Shown: positions 53,484 to 64,000 of the stretch, piece by piece
Layout: every line of letters begins with the position of its first letter
How positions within the stretch are numbered: the first letter of the stretch is position 1
Assembly: GCF_037126465.1 (NCBI RefSeq)
Contig: NC_088203.1
Coordinates: forward strand, 56,085,581 to 56,149,580
Origin: Ornithodoros turicata
Lineage: Eukaryota > Arthropoda > Arachnida > Ixodida > Argasidae
DNA: 64,000 nucleotides
Direction: 5' to 3'
Program-made: the position numbers and the translations under genes
The notes under the pieces: model-generated
What the model saw: only the letters and a program-made list of their open reading frames with translations
Told to the model about the DNA's origin: nothing
Databases searched by the model: none

Positions 53484-54424
53484 CATCTTCGCAATGTCTG
53501 AGTCGGATAGCGATCTATCTGGCCAACAGGTAAACGCCTACTTCTATCAGCTCCGTCGCTTGAAAGCACGTGGCCGTCTCACATGGGTAGCCTTTCTGCG
53601 CAAGAGTGGTGCGTAGTTCTGGTTTCGGCCATTTGCATTGCGGTAAGCTAAGTATGTGCCTATCGTTTAAAAACACGGAATTTGCAGGATCTATTTTTTT
53701 TGTCACGGAAAACTCGGATCTCTGGTTATGAGATTTGTCCTGTTTCTTCGTTATCTCCCTCAATCTCAAACGCAGGCAACAGTGTCTCAGAGGTTTTCTG
53801 GATGTGACTTTGGTTGCAATCCATTATCCAATCCAAACGGCGTGCTGCTGATGGGGGGTGAACCACAAATTCAAGATTGGGCAAGCCAAAATTCGACTCT
53901 GGGAACGAGGCTATATGCTAAACCGGAAGTTCCTCATTTTAATATAGTGAATCACTGTGTATTTTGTCTTCCTGCCATGCTTTTTCTATGGGTTTCTCGG
54001 CTGCTTTCGTGCTAGCGACGAACAACGAGCCTATATTTTCCCCTTGTGTTCTTCTGTATGTGACGTCTCCAAGGTTTTTCTAATGTGTTCAACAAACCAG
54101 ATTGCCCACTTCTCAGGATATCCCTCTGGATTCGTGGTTAAACCGTCTCGCTGCATGTTTTCACTGTTTTAAGATTCACGTAGCCCAAAGGCAGAAACAC
54201 GTACTACGTTCTTTGGTGCCTTTTTCATCCACCTCTTAGTGCGTTGTTTCTTCATAACCCACCAATTTTATCCTCTTTAGCACAGCGGCGTCATTTGTGT
54301 TATCTACGTGTTTGTTCGGTTTCGGATGCATTGCCTTTTTTTTTATCTGTTTCATCAGGTGAGTAAACCAGGTTACAAGCATCTCACATATTCTTCTACA
54401 TTGCGTCGTGATATATTCACCCAA
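53484..54424. other. No gene recognised
   Basis: Short frames only; T-rich toward the satellite array. Confidence 0.4.
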
Positions 54425-57067
54425 ATTCGACATCAATAGCAATCTTATTTACTCGTCAGTCAAGATTGGACGAGCCCCTAGTGCTTCCGTATACCCTTCC
54501 CGTATTTTCTAAAATTCAACTTGCTTTAGAGGAAAATAACTTCTTCCATCCTATTTCCCTTTGCCTCCTGATGTTCTGACCCAAATTTGACTTCAATAGC
54601 TCTCATATTTATCTCTCAGTCAAGATTGGGCACACCTCTGTCCCTCTCCGATGCCCATTCCGCTCACTTTGTCCAGTCCTATCTCAGCTTCAACTTGCTT
54701 TAGAGGAAAATAACTTCTGCCATCCTATTTCCCTTTGCCTCCTGATGTTTTGACCCAAATTTGACTTCAATAGCTCTCATATTTATCTCTCAGTCAAGAT
54801 TGGGCACACCTCTGTCCCTCTCCGATGCCCATTCCGCTCACTTTGTCCAGTCCTATCTCAGCTTCAACTTGCTTTAGAGGAAAATAACTTCTGCCATCCT
54901 ATTTCCCTTTGCCTCCTGATGTTTTGACCCAAATTTGACTTCAATAGCTCTCATATTTATCTCTCAGTCAAGATTGGGCACACCTCTGTCCCTCTCCGAT
55001 GCCCATTCCGCTCACTTTGTCCAGTCCTATCTCAGCTTCAACTTGCTTTAGAGGAAAATAACTTCTGCCATCCTATTTCCCTTTGCCTCCTGATGTTTTG
55101 ACCCAAATTTGACTTCAATAGCTCTCATATTTATCTCTCAGTCAAGATTGGGCACACCTCTGTCCCTCTCCGATGCCCATTCCGCTCACTTTGTCCAGTC
55201 ATGTCTAAGCTTCAACTTGCTTTAGAGGAAAATAACTTCTGCCATCCTATTTCCCTTTGCCTCCTGATGTTTTGACCCAAATTTGACTTCAATAGCTCTC
55301 ATATTTATCTCTCAGTCAAGATTGGGCACACCTCTGTCCCTCTCCGATGCCCATTCCGCTCACTTTGTCCAGTCATGTCTAAGCTTCAACTTGCTTTAGA
55401 GGAAAATAACTTCTGCCATCCTATTTCCCTTTGCCTCCTGATGTTCTGACCCAAATTTGACTTCAATAGCTCTCATATTTATCTCTCAGTCAAGATTGGG
55501 CACACCTCTGTCCCTCTCCGATGCCCATTCCGCTCAATTTGTCCAGTCCTATCTCAGCTTCAACTTGCTTTAGAGGAAAATAACTTCTGCCATCCTATTT
55601 CCCTTTGCCTCCTGATGTTCTGACCCAAATTTGACTTCAATAGCTCTCATATTTATCTCTCAGTCAAGATTGGGCACACCTCTGTCCCTCTCCGATGCCC
55701 ATTCCGCTCAATTTGTCCAGTCCTATCTCAGCTTCAACTTGCTTTAGAGCAAAATAACTTCTGCCATCCTATTTCCCTTTGCCTCCTGATGTTTTGACCC
55801 AAATTTGACTTCAATAGCTCTCATATTTATCTCTCAGTCAAGATTGGGCACACCTCTGTCCCTCTCCGATGCCCATTCCGCTCAATTTGTCCAGTCCTAT
55901 CTCAGCTTCAACTTGCTTTAGAGCAAAATAACTTCTGCCATCCTATTTCCCTTTGCCTCCTGATGTTCTGACCCAAATTTGACTTCAATAGCTCTCATAT
56001 TTATCTCTCAGTCAAGATTGGGCACACCTCTGTCCCTCTCCGATGCCCATTCCGCTCACTTTGTCCAGTCCTATCTCAGCTTCAACTTGCTTTAGAGGAA
56101 AATAACTTCTGCCATCCTATTTCCCTTTGCCTCCTGATGTTTTGACCCAAATTTGACTTCAATAGCTCTCATATTTATCTCTCAGTCAAGATTGGGCACA
56201 CCTCTGTCCCTCTCCGATGCCCATTCCGCTCACTTTGTCCAGTCATGTCTAAGCTTCAACTTGCTTTAGAGGAAAATAACTTCTGCCATCCTATTTCCCT
56301 TTGCCTCCTGATGTTCTGACCCAAATTTGACTTCAATAGCTCTCATATTTATCTCTCAGTCAAGATTGGGCACACCTCTGTCCCTCTCCGATGCCCATTC
56401 CGCTCAATTTGTCCAGTCCTATCTCAGCTTCAACTTGCTTTAGAGGAAAATAACTTCTGCCATCCTATTTCCCTTTGCCTCCTGATGTTCTGACCCAAAT
56501 TTGACTTCAATAGCTCTCATATTTATCTCTCAGTCAAGATTGGGCACACCTCTGTCCCTCTCCGATGCCCATTCCGCTCAATTTGTCCAGTCCTATCTCA
56601 GCTTCAACTTGCTTTAGAGGAAAATAACTTCTGCCATCCTATTTCCCTTTGTCTCCTGATGTTCTGACCCAAATTTGACTTCAATAGCTCTCATATTTAT
56701 CTCTCAGTCAAGATTGGGCACACCTCTGTCCCTCTCCGATGCCCATTCTGCTCAATTTGTCCAGTCCTATCTCAGCTTCAACTTGCTTTAGAGCAAAATA
56801 ACTTCTGCCATCCTATTTCCCTTTGTCTCCTGATGTTCTGACCCAAATTTGACTTCAATAGCTCTCATATTTATCTCTCAGTCAAGATTGGGCACACCTG
56901 TATTGGTCTCGGATGCCCATTCCGCTCACTTTGTCCAGTCCTTTCTAAGCTTCAACTCACTTTAGAGGAAAAACTCTTCTGCCATCCTATTTCCCTTTGC
57001 CACCTGATGTTCTGACCCAAATTTGACTTCAATAGCTCTCATATTTATCTCTCAGTCAAGATTGGGT
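54425..57067. repeat. Satellite array, 174-bp monomer, about 15 copies
   Basis: TTCAACTTGC recurs at 54515, 54689, 54863, 55037 and on to 56951, always 174 bp apart. Monomers are nearly identical, with first and last units more diverged. Variant sites (TTTTGAC/TTCTGAC, CTCACTTT/CTCAATTT, CTATCTCAG/ATGTCTAAG, GAGGAAA/GAGCAAA) show blocks duplicated together, for example monomers 5-7 resembling 10-12. Confidence 0.97.
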
Positions 57068-57830
57068 CCATTTAAATATCCATTCGTCATGCTCCTATCG
57101 CCACACTAGCATCGTCACACCAGCAAAACAAATTATATTTATCTGGCACATATGTTTAGCACATCTGTTGTACTGACACTAGTGATGTCGAACAAACTAT
57201 GTATTCTTAACATTGGTTGTTGCTACTATGAAATTTCATTACTGTAAAAGTTAACAGTGGCAGATGAGCTCCACCAGATTCATGCGTTCGCAGTCCCAAT
57301 ATGTGTATTGCAAAACTGAATCAAATAAACAATAAACAAGTTTGAAATGAATATTTCCAACCCAGGTGTCGAAGGACTTTTTTTAGTTCATCCACCAGTT
57401 TTTCTGTGTAGCCTCCACTATGGAAAAAAAATCGCTTTTTCTTTTAGAAAATTATTTAGTGAAGCACTTTGCCATACGAGTTATTCTTCCGTAATTATTG
57501 ATTTACTTTTCACATGCATATTAGTTTTTTTGCAACACTGTGCTTGATACAAACTGGCTTTCATTATGTTCATTTCGAACTAAATAACATGGTTTCCTGG
57601 AAGCTTGCATGTTCTAATGTGAAGAATTTGATAATTTCAAACAATTCGATACATTTTATCAAAGTGATTGCCAACAGGAATGTTACCAAAAACAGTTGAT
57701 ACCCACATTTTTTATTCACCATATGTACAATGCCCGAACACACGTATCATTCCAGTCTTGCCAATGTACAATACACTCACTTATTGTGTAGATAGGTAGA
57801 AATCCAATCGAACTGGTAGGGATGTAGGAA
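57068..57830. other. No gene recognised
   Basis: AT-rich single-copy-looking sequence with short frames only. Confidence 0.4.
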
Positions 57831-58349
57831 GGGAGTTGCCTCAGGACAGAAGCCGCCGATATTTCGAACAGAGACTGTTCTTCTTCTGGGCAGCGTCCTC
57901 ATCATTGGCATGGTATTTAAAGGATTAGGTGTGACGTGTTTAAAGGTTCATGCGAATTGTGGGTCAACCGCCCGGAGGGAAGAAAGGGAATTTTCCCGAC
58001 GTAACCACTAACCTCCTTATCTTTCGCTATGCTTGCCAATTCTTGCCTGTTGTCCCGTTTCGTCCACGTGTTCGTGAACCTTCCATTTTTCTGTAACCGG
58101 TCTGTAGCCTAGATCACTACGTTCACATAATCCCCTCCACACTTTAACAAAGCAGCCATTCACTCCCGCCGTAAAAGCGCGTACGGACCCTTTCTTCCCT
58201 CCGGGCTGTTGACCCACAATTCGCATGAACCTTTAAACACGTCACACCTAATCCTTTAAATACCATGCCAATGATGAGGACGGTGCCCAGAAGAAGAACA
58301 GTCTCTGTTCGAAATATCGACGGCTTCTGTCCTGAGGCAACTCCCTTCC
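57831..58349. repeat. Inverted pair of Penelope-like tail sequences
   Basis: 57831-57990 and 58184-58349 are reverse complements (GGGAGTTGCCTCAGGACAG ... GATGAGGACGGTGCCCAG). A third copy is at 61083-61282. The TGATGAGG...CGAAAT core resembles the hammerhead-ribozyme-bearing ends of Penelope-like retroelements. Confidence 0.6.
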
Positions 58350-58989
58350 TAGTCACTTATTGTGGTAGTTCTCCCGATGGCATAATCCACCTCCTGCATC
58401 TACAGTATATCTCTTGCATATTTATTGAGTTACACAAATTCTTTACATTAACATTAAAAAACCTGCATCAGAGGTCAAGTACATTTTAGGGAGAAATATA
58501 TTTTTTCTTGTGCCTCGTAAAATGTTGCCCAACATAGGACTGTCACCCATTGTATGCTTGAAATGTATTGTACATGGAGGAGACATCATAAACACTTATG
58601 AAAGCAGAAGCTCACAACCTTGACCAATTCAATGCTCCCAATGCTGTTAGCGAATGTCACTAATTAAATCATCATTGTAGCAGTGCAGGCTCACTTATAA
58701 ACCACTTCCTTTTGTAGATCTGTCTTATATGGCTCCATATGCCTCCGGTCTGTGTGAGTTCATTGGTTTCAGGACTATGTTTGTTTCTACCACCTCACCA
58801 CGTATATATTTTGTGATTGCTGTCCTCAGTGACACCTCTGTGTGCTGGAACTCCCTTTGATGTGACACTGTATTTCACTTAGGCTCACTTCACTTAGACT
58901 TCACTCAGGCTTAACAGTTTTTTTCTGTCCTCTGGTATTTCACAGGCGCCTTGTGAGGACACCTTTACTGATTATTTAAAGGGCAATTT
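58350..58989. other. No gene recognised
   Basis: Non-coding AT-rich sequence with TTCACTTAGGCTCACTTCAC short repeats near 58875. Confidence 0.4.
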
Positions 58990-58998
58990 TGTAGCTCT

Positions 58999-60537
58999 TT
59001 GTTCAATGCCCCTGTAACGGAAAATGAAATTGTAGTGAAACTTGCATCGTTTAAGGACTCCACTGCTGCTGGGTTTGATGATATAAAGGCTAAGCCTGTA
59101 AAGTTTGTCTCGACGTTGGTTCATTCCCTTTATGCATATTTGCAATCTTATTATAACCACTGGTGTATTCCCTACAATGATGAGTTACTCCTATTAGTAA
59201 AGGATCTAACTCTACTAGACTCTCTGGTTTTAGGCCCATATCCGTCCTACCTCTTTTTTCAAAGCTTGTTGAGTGAATTCTACTTGAAAGACTATCCCAA
59301 TTCGTGGATGCAAATGATGTACTAACTAATGACCAGTTTGGGTTCTGGAAGGGTAGGTCCACTGAGTTGGCGCTTCTGCTGGTGAAAGAAAGGATTTTGG
59401 ATAATTTTGAGAAACGCTTGTTAACTGCTGGACTCTTTCTTGACATCCAGAAGGCGTTCGATTCGCTGGACCATGATATACTCTTGCGTAAGCTGGCCTT
59501 CTACGGTGTCCGAGGTGTTGCTCTCAATCTTTTTGCTAGTTATTTGTGTGACCGTTTCCAGTATGTCTCCGTAAACAATATTCATTAGCCATTAATGAAG
59601 GTAAAATCTGGGCAGGGCTCGCTTTTGGGCCCGATGCTTTTTCTCTTTTTCATTAATGACATTGTGAATACCTCCAATGAAGCCCTTTTCACACTTTATG
59701 CTGACAACAGTAATGTGTTTTTGGCAAGTTCCTCCTTGTTAGTCTTGCAGCAAAACATAAATGTTTTTTTCAATGCTCTTGCGGCCTGGCTTAAGGCCAA
59801 TCGTTTGAATTTGAACGTTAAAAGACTAAATATATAATTTTTAGGCCTCGTGGCAGGCAACTGCCTTTCGATCCAGTGGTTCTGTTCACTGATGCTCTCG
59901 TCGAAAGGGTAGCGTCAACTAGATTTCTTGGCGTTGTTTTCGAGGAGCATCTCTCGTGGTCACCCCATGTTTGTCATTTAAGGTCTGAGATAGCAAGGGC
60001 TGTTGGTGTCTTAAGTAGGGCTAGAAACATTCTTCCAGTGAAGGCAAAAATTATTATTATTATTATTATTATTATTAGTCGTATTATTCCAAAATTTATT
60101 CACGTTTTTATTATTGTATGCTGGTCTGGGGATCGACCACTGAGACAAATCTAGCTATTTTGCTGCGAATGCAGAATAAGGCCTTGCGTGCTATAGGCTG
60201 TCTTCTGTTTCATGCATCTGTTTTGCCAATTATGGTTACATGTGGTATTTTTAACATTATTACCACTTATAAACGTAAATTACTTTTCAAAGTATTTGTG
60301 GAATCGAGGTACCACATGGACAATTTTCAACATACTTTTGGTTTAGTAGAACAGCATCCCGCTTACTCACTCCGTCATTCTCATCAATTTATTATTCCTA
60401 AATGTAGGACGGATTATGGGCGCCAACGTTTCAGTTTTTTAATTCCCGTTTTTTTTAATAATTATTGTGACATTATGTTGAGTGCAGCATTTCCAGCAGA
60501 TTTTAAACGTCGGTTGACTGTTGTACTTATGTGCTGA
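58999..60537 (+). pseudogene. Decayed LINE reverse transcriptase
   Basis: Successive frames carry RT blocks in order: 'LASFKDSTAAGFDDI', 'NDQFGFWKGRSTELALL', 'FLDIQKAFDSLDHDILLRKL', 'QGSLLGPMLFLFFIND' then 'TLYADNSNVF' (catalytic YADD changed to YADN), and thumb blocks 'FLGVVFEEHLSWSPHV' and 'LVWGS'. Frameshifts and stops separate them near 59300, 59590, 59840 and 60050. An (ATT)n microsatellite at 60049-60077 sits in the thumb region. Dead copy. Confidence 0.88.
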
Positions 60538-61082
60538 TTAATTGGCCGTACTGTCATTGGTGACTATTATGTGATAGCCTTTTCCTCTCCCAGTGCTATT
60601 TGTTTGCACTCCTGTTGTCTCTCCTTTCGAGTGTATAATTATTTTTGTATTATTTTATTGCTTTTTCTTCACCTTGTTATTGATGTGTTGACGCTGTTGG
60701 GGTGCTGCAGGCTGTGGACCTGCGTTACGGGGGTTTGGTCCCCTTTGCGGGAAGACATGTACTGTGTGCTAAGAACAACAATAAACAACAACTCTTGACC
60801 TTGGTCCATCATTTGCCATTAGAGGTGTGGCACTATACATCACTTGAAAATAAACAAGAGTTCTGTTTTTTTCTTATCTGTTGTCTCCTCCATTGCGTGG
60901 AATCTCACGCAAATCTATTCTGCACACAACTCTGTGAATACAGCTGTGCATCCCTCTCCACCTCGTCACAGCGCAGTGGCTGATCCAAAGGGGGGTTGGG
61001 CTATTGGGCCAAGTCCCCCCTTAATAAAGAAAAAAAGACCATGGCCGTTTATGCATTGGATTTCCCTCACCACGAACTCAAG
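60538..61082. other. LINE 3' region; no gene
   Basis: Includes 'GGTCCCCTTTGCGGGAAGAC'-type LINE tail near 60735, then non-coding sequence. Confidence 0.5.
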
Positions 61083-61282
61083 CAAAGCAGCCATTCACTC
61101 CGGCTGTAAAAGCCCGTATTGACCCTTTCTTCCCTCCGGGCTGTTGACCCACAATTCTCATTACCTTTAAACATGTCACACCTAACTTTTTAAATACCAT
61201 ACCGATGATGAGGATGGTGCCCAGAAGGAGAACAGTCTCTATTCGAAATGTCAGCGGCTCTCGTCCTGAGGCAACTCCCTTC
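61083..61282. repeat. Penelope-like tail, third copy
   Basis: Same orientation as 58139-58349, with AAAGCAGCCATTCACTC, CCCTCCGGGCTGTTGACCC and GATGAGGATGGTGCCCAGA blocks. Confidence 0.65.
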
Positions 61283-61755
61283 GTATGGGATGGTATGGGA
61301 CTACCGGCATGATTTATGACCTGTTTTGACTATTTCCCCATTTACAGCCATAAACTGACTTTTTACTGGAAAGCGAAGTGAAGGAAGCGAATCAAGGACT
61401 TCCTGCACAATTTATAACCTGATATAACTATATTTCTTTGTTTACGGCTATACACAGGGGTGGATTTAAGGGTCTGTCATGGGGATCGGGAGGGGTCTTA
61501 AGGAAATTTCGTGCTTTGCGATGAAGCATCATCCAGGAGATAGGGTTTTTACACAGGGAACACGGCCGTATGGGGGGGGTCGCCTGCCCCCCCTTAAATC
61601 CGCCCATGGCTATACATTTACTTTTTTGTGACTATCACTGGTCAATGCACTACTATGTGATAGTATGGGACTACCTGCGTGATCTATGACCATTTCCTTG
61701 TTTATGGCTACAAATTGGGTTTTTATGACTACGCCTACTCTGCACTACAGGTTTT

Positions 61756-61886
61756 CCCACTCATTTTAATCCGTTGGTCACTCAATTTAATCCAAGCACT
61801 ACCCGATTTAATCCATTGGTGAACCAAATTAATCCAGACACCAACCAATTTAATCCGAGCACTACCCAATCTAATCCAAGCAACAC
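61756..61886. repeat. ~21-bp tandem repeat (TTTAATCC core), six units
   Basis: TTTAATCC recurs every 20-21 bp with CAAGCACTACC or GTTGGTCACTC spacers. Confidence 0.75.
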
Positions 61887-61899
61887 GTGTAAATGTATT

Positions 61900-62635
61900 C
61901 AGTGTGTATTCAGTCATGTCATGACTGAGACTTTCATGATTTCGCCAATGTATCATGACTGGTTCAACAACCCCTGGATTTTGCAGTGTCATGCAGTGTT
62001 TTATGACTGCTTTGTCATTATGACACTTCATGATGATTTTCATGGTATGCGCCATGAATCAATTTTATGGGACTATTGCACTGGATATGGGATTAGCACT
62101 TTCAACAGTGTCATACAGTGTTTTATGACCACCAACAGTAATTACGACATTCTATGACTATTTTCATGATATGCGCCACGAATCAATTTTATGGGACTAC
62201 CGCTGCTGCAAACAGTGTCATGCGTTGTCTTATGACTACTGATGGTCATTAAGACATTCCATGACTATTTTCATGATATGTGCATTGAACCAATTTTGGG
62301 ACTACTGCTGATTCAAACAGCGTCATACAGTGTTTTATAACTACCGACGGTCATTATGACATTCCATGACTATTTTCATGTTATGTGCCATGAATACATT
62401 TTATGGGACTTCCGCTGCTTCAGACAGGGTAATACAATGGTTTGTGACTACCAACGGTCAATATGACATTTCATGACTATTTTCATGATATGTGCCATGA
62501 ACCAATTTTATAGGACTACCGCTGTTTCAGTGTCATACAGTGGTTTATGACTACCGATGGTCAATATGACATTCCATGACTATTTTCATGATATGTTCCA
62601 TGAATCATTTTTATGGGACTTCGGGTGTTTCAAGA
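61900..62635. repeat. ~105-bp minisatellite, about six degenerate units
   Basis: 'TTATGGGACTACCGCTG', 'TTATGACTACCGACGGTCA' and 'CATGACTATTTTCATGATA' recur every 103-124 bp. Confidence 0.8.
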
Positions 62636-62930
62636 TACAAGAACATTTTTATTTTGCATCATATACACAAATTAGATGTGGGACTGCAAGGTCAAGCCTG
62701 TGATGCAGTCCCAGATTTACACATTATTAAAACGAAACAAGACATACAATGCATCTTGGGGTCAGCCACGAGAACAAAATAAATGAAAAGAGAAACACAC
62801 AGTGAAAGATTGTAAACATTAAATAATTGGACAAATGTGCTTTTTCTTTTTTTCCCCTTTTGAAATTTAAGGTACAACAGATCACGGGTATTAATAGACT
62901 TATTTATAAATCTAAGCAGAGAAAAGCTTG

Positions 62931-64000
62931 TCACCGCCGTTTGAATGAAAAGAAACTGGTCGTATGTCTGAGTCCTATGGGAAGTGTGTTCCAAATGCCT
63001 GGGCCCACGAAGTTCAGTTTGTGTGTGCCAAAATTTGTTCGCAGCTGGTAAAGCTGAAAGTACATTTCATCTCGTCGTAGGGTATAGGGAGATCTGAATA
63101 TAAAGAATATAAAAAATATAAAATAAATATAAAGAATATTACCGACATTGGCTACAGGTGGTGAGTATACCATACGGTGCATCAGGAGCATTAGTTTGTA
63201 TTTAAGTAACATGAAAATATTCATTATCGAAAGCAAAGGGAAAGCATACAAAATTATCTCCCCGGGTCGTACTCTTAGAATTATTCTAAGTGCACGCTTT
63301 TGCATAATGAGGAGGGGAAGGAGTACGCCTCTGTGAGTCAGCCCAAAAACCTGTAATGCATAAGTAAGATGCGAGTGGACCAGTGCGCAGTAGATCTTTA
63401 CGAGAGTACGAACAGAAAGAATGGCACTTGCTTTTGACAGTGCCTGTAAACCGGCACACATTTTTTGCCTAATGTCGCAAACATGCGGCTGCCAACTAAG
63501 ATGTTCATTAAGCGTTAGCCCAAGAATTTTAACCGTCGTGGCTTGCCTAAGTACGTGATATGATAAATATACATTTAGGTTTTTGATGTTTAACAGCCTT
63601 TGGATCAGGCAGAAAACCACATAGTTGGACTTGGCGTAGTTAGGTATCAACTTGTTCAATGATAACCAAAGTGATAACCTAATAAGAGCTCGATTGGCTT
63701 TGCTAAACAGTGTTTCGGGTGTTTGTGCATCGACGAACAAGTTAGTATCGTCCGCGTAAAGCGTGCACTTCACAGGTAGGAACTTGGGTAAGTCGTTGAT
63801 GAACACCAAAAAAAGAAATGGCCCAAGTATTGAACCCTGAGGCACACCTATGAAACAGTCGACAAGATTTGATTTATTGCCTCGTATAGAAACGTACTGT
63901 GCTCTTCCATTCCAGTAGCTTCTGATTAGACTGAGCGGAAGGTCCCTTATGCCATACCGTTCAAGCTTGAAGAGAAGTATTTCATGATCAATTAAATCAA
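62931..64000 (-). pseudogene. LINE reverse transcriptase, partial (runs off the window)
   Basis: The minus-strand frame enters from the right edge with 'DHEILLFKLERYGIRDLPLS', then 'PQGSILGPFLFLVFINDL', catalytic 'CTLYADDTNLFVDA', 'LGLTLNEHLSWQPHV' and thumb blocks, ending near 62931. An AT-rich expansion (63110-63145, reading as FIFFIFFIF) lies in the C-terminal part, and the final residues appear truncated. Same broad type as the LINE at 58999. The 5' part lies outside the window. Confidence 0.88.

Noticed and set aside
54425..57067. CRISPR-like repeat array
   Set aside because: Units are contiguous 174-bp satellite monomers without unique spacers, in a eukaryotic context.
58265..58330. 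Functional hammerhead ribozyme
   Set aside because: The invariant C of the CTGATGA core is missing in the copies here, so activity is unlikely; kept only as a relic signal.

Overview
The window reads as intergenic DNA from an arthropod, most likely a chelicerate such as an ixodid tick. The signs are a short interstitial TTAGG array (the arthropod telomere repeat), dense nested transposons, an I-type LINE, a BEL/Pao relic and many MITEs. I recognise no ordinary single-copy host gene. Almost everything is mobile DNA stacked inside other mobile DNA.

The main object is a full-length Polinton/Maverick at 1420-21867 (20.4 kb). It has about 1-kb terminal inverted repeats that begin AGTAGTAG and an exact 6-bp target duplication (GTTGTT). 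It sits inside an old LINE reverse-transcriptase frame that resumes on its right side. All core Polinton genes are present, nearly all on the minus strand. From right to left they are a 102-aa protein, packaging ATPase, a small conserved protein, integrase with chromodomain, penton-like minor capsid, basic protein, major capsid protein, adenain-like protease, protein-primed DNA polymerase B and a secreted cysteine-rich protein. Two small paralogous CPxC proteins lie on the plus strand in the middle. The copy looks dead: polB has a nonsense codon and a homopolymer frameshift, the ATPase has a frameshift near its C-terminus, and the capsid gene has a frameshift and is cut by a 6.17-kb transposon (9388-15557) that carries further elements.

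Unusual Polinton features are: terminal arrays of CCAAT, GC-box and octamer-like motifs; tiny leader introns placed exactly at the start codon (in polB the ATG is assembled across the splice); the CPxC/PPxY paralogue pair; and a signal-peptide protein made of two related cysteine domains, which does not belong to the standard Polinton set.

To the right (21.9-64 kb) are LINE remnants split by MITEs; a 2-kb TA-flanked element (23259-25255); a foldback element (25932-26898); a hAT transposase scrap; a perfect 252-bp tandem duplication (29851-30354); a BEL/Pao LTR and gag fragment; and a complete, apparently intact LINE with both ORFs and 12-bp target duplications (32805-38201). Beyond these are a 3.26-kb palindrome (40317-43576), three further TIR elements with 4-bp, TA and 7-bp target duplications, a 174-bp satellite array (54425-57067), Penelope-like tails, two decayed LINEs and a ~105-bp minisatellite. 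The right edge cuts a LINE reverse transcriptase on the minus strand.
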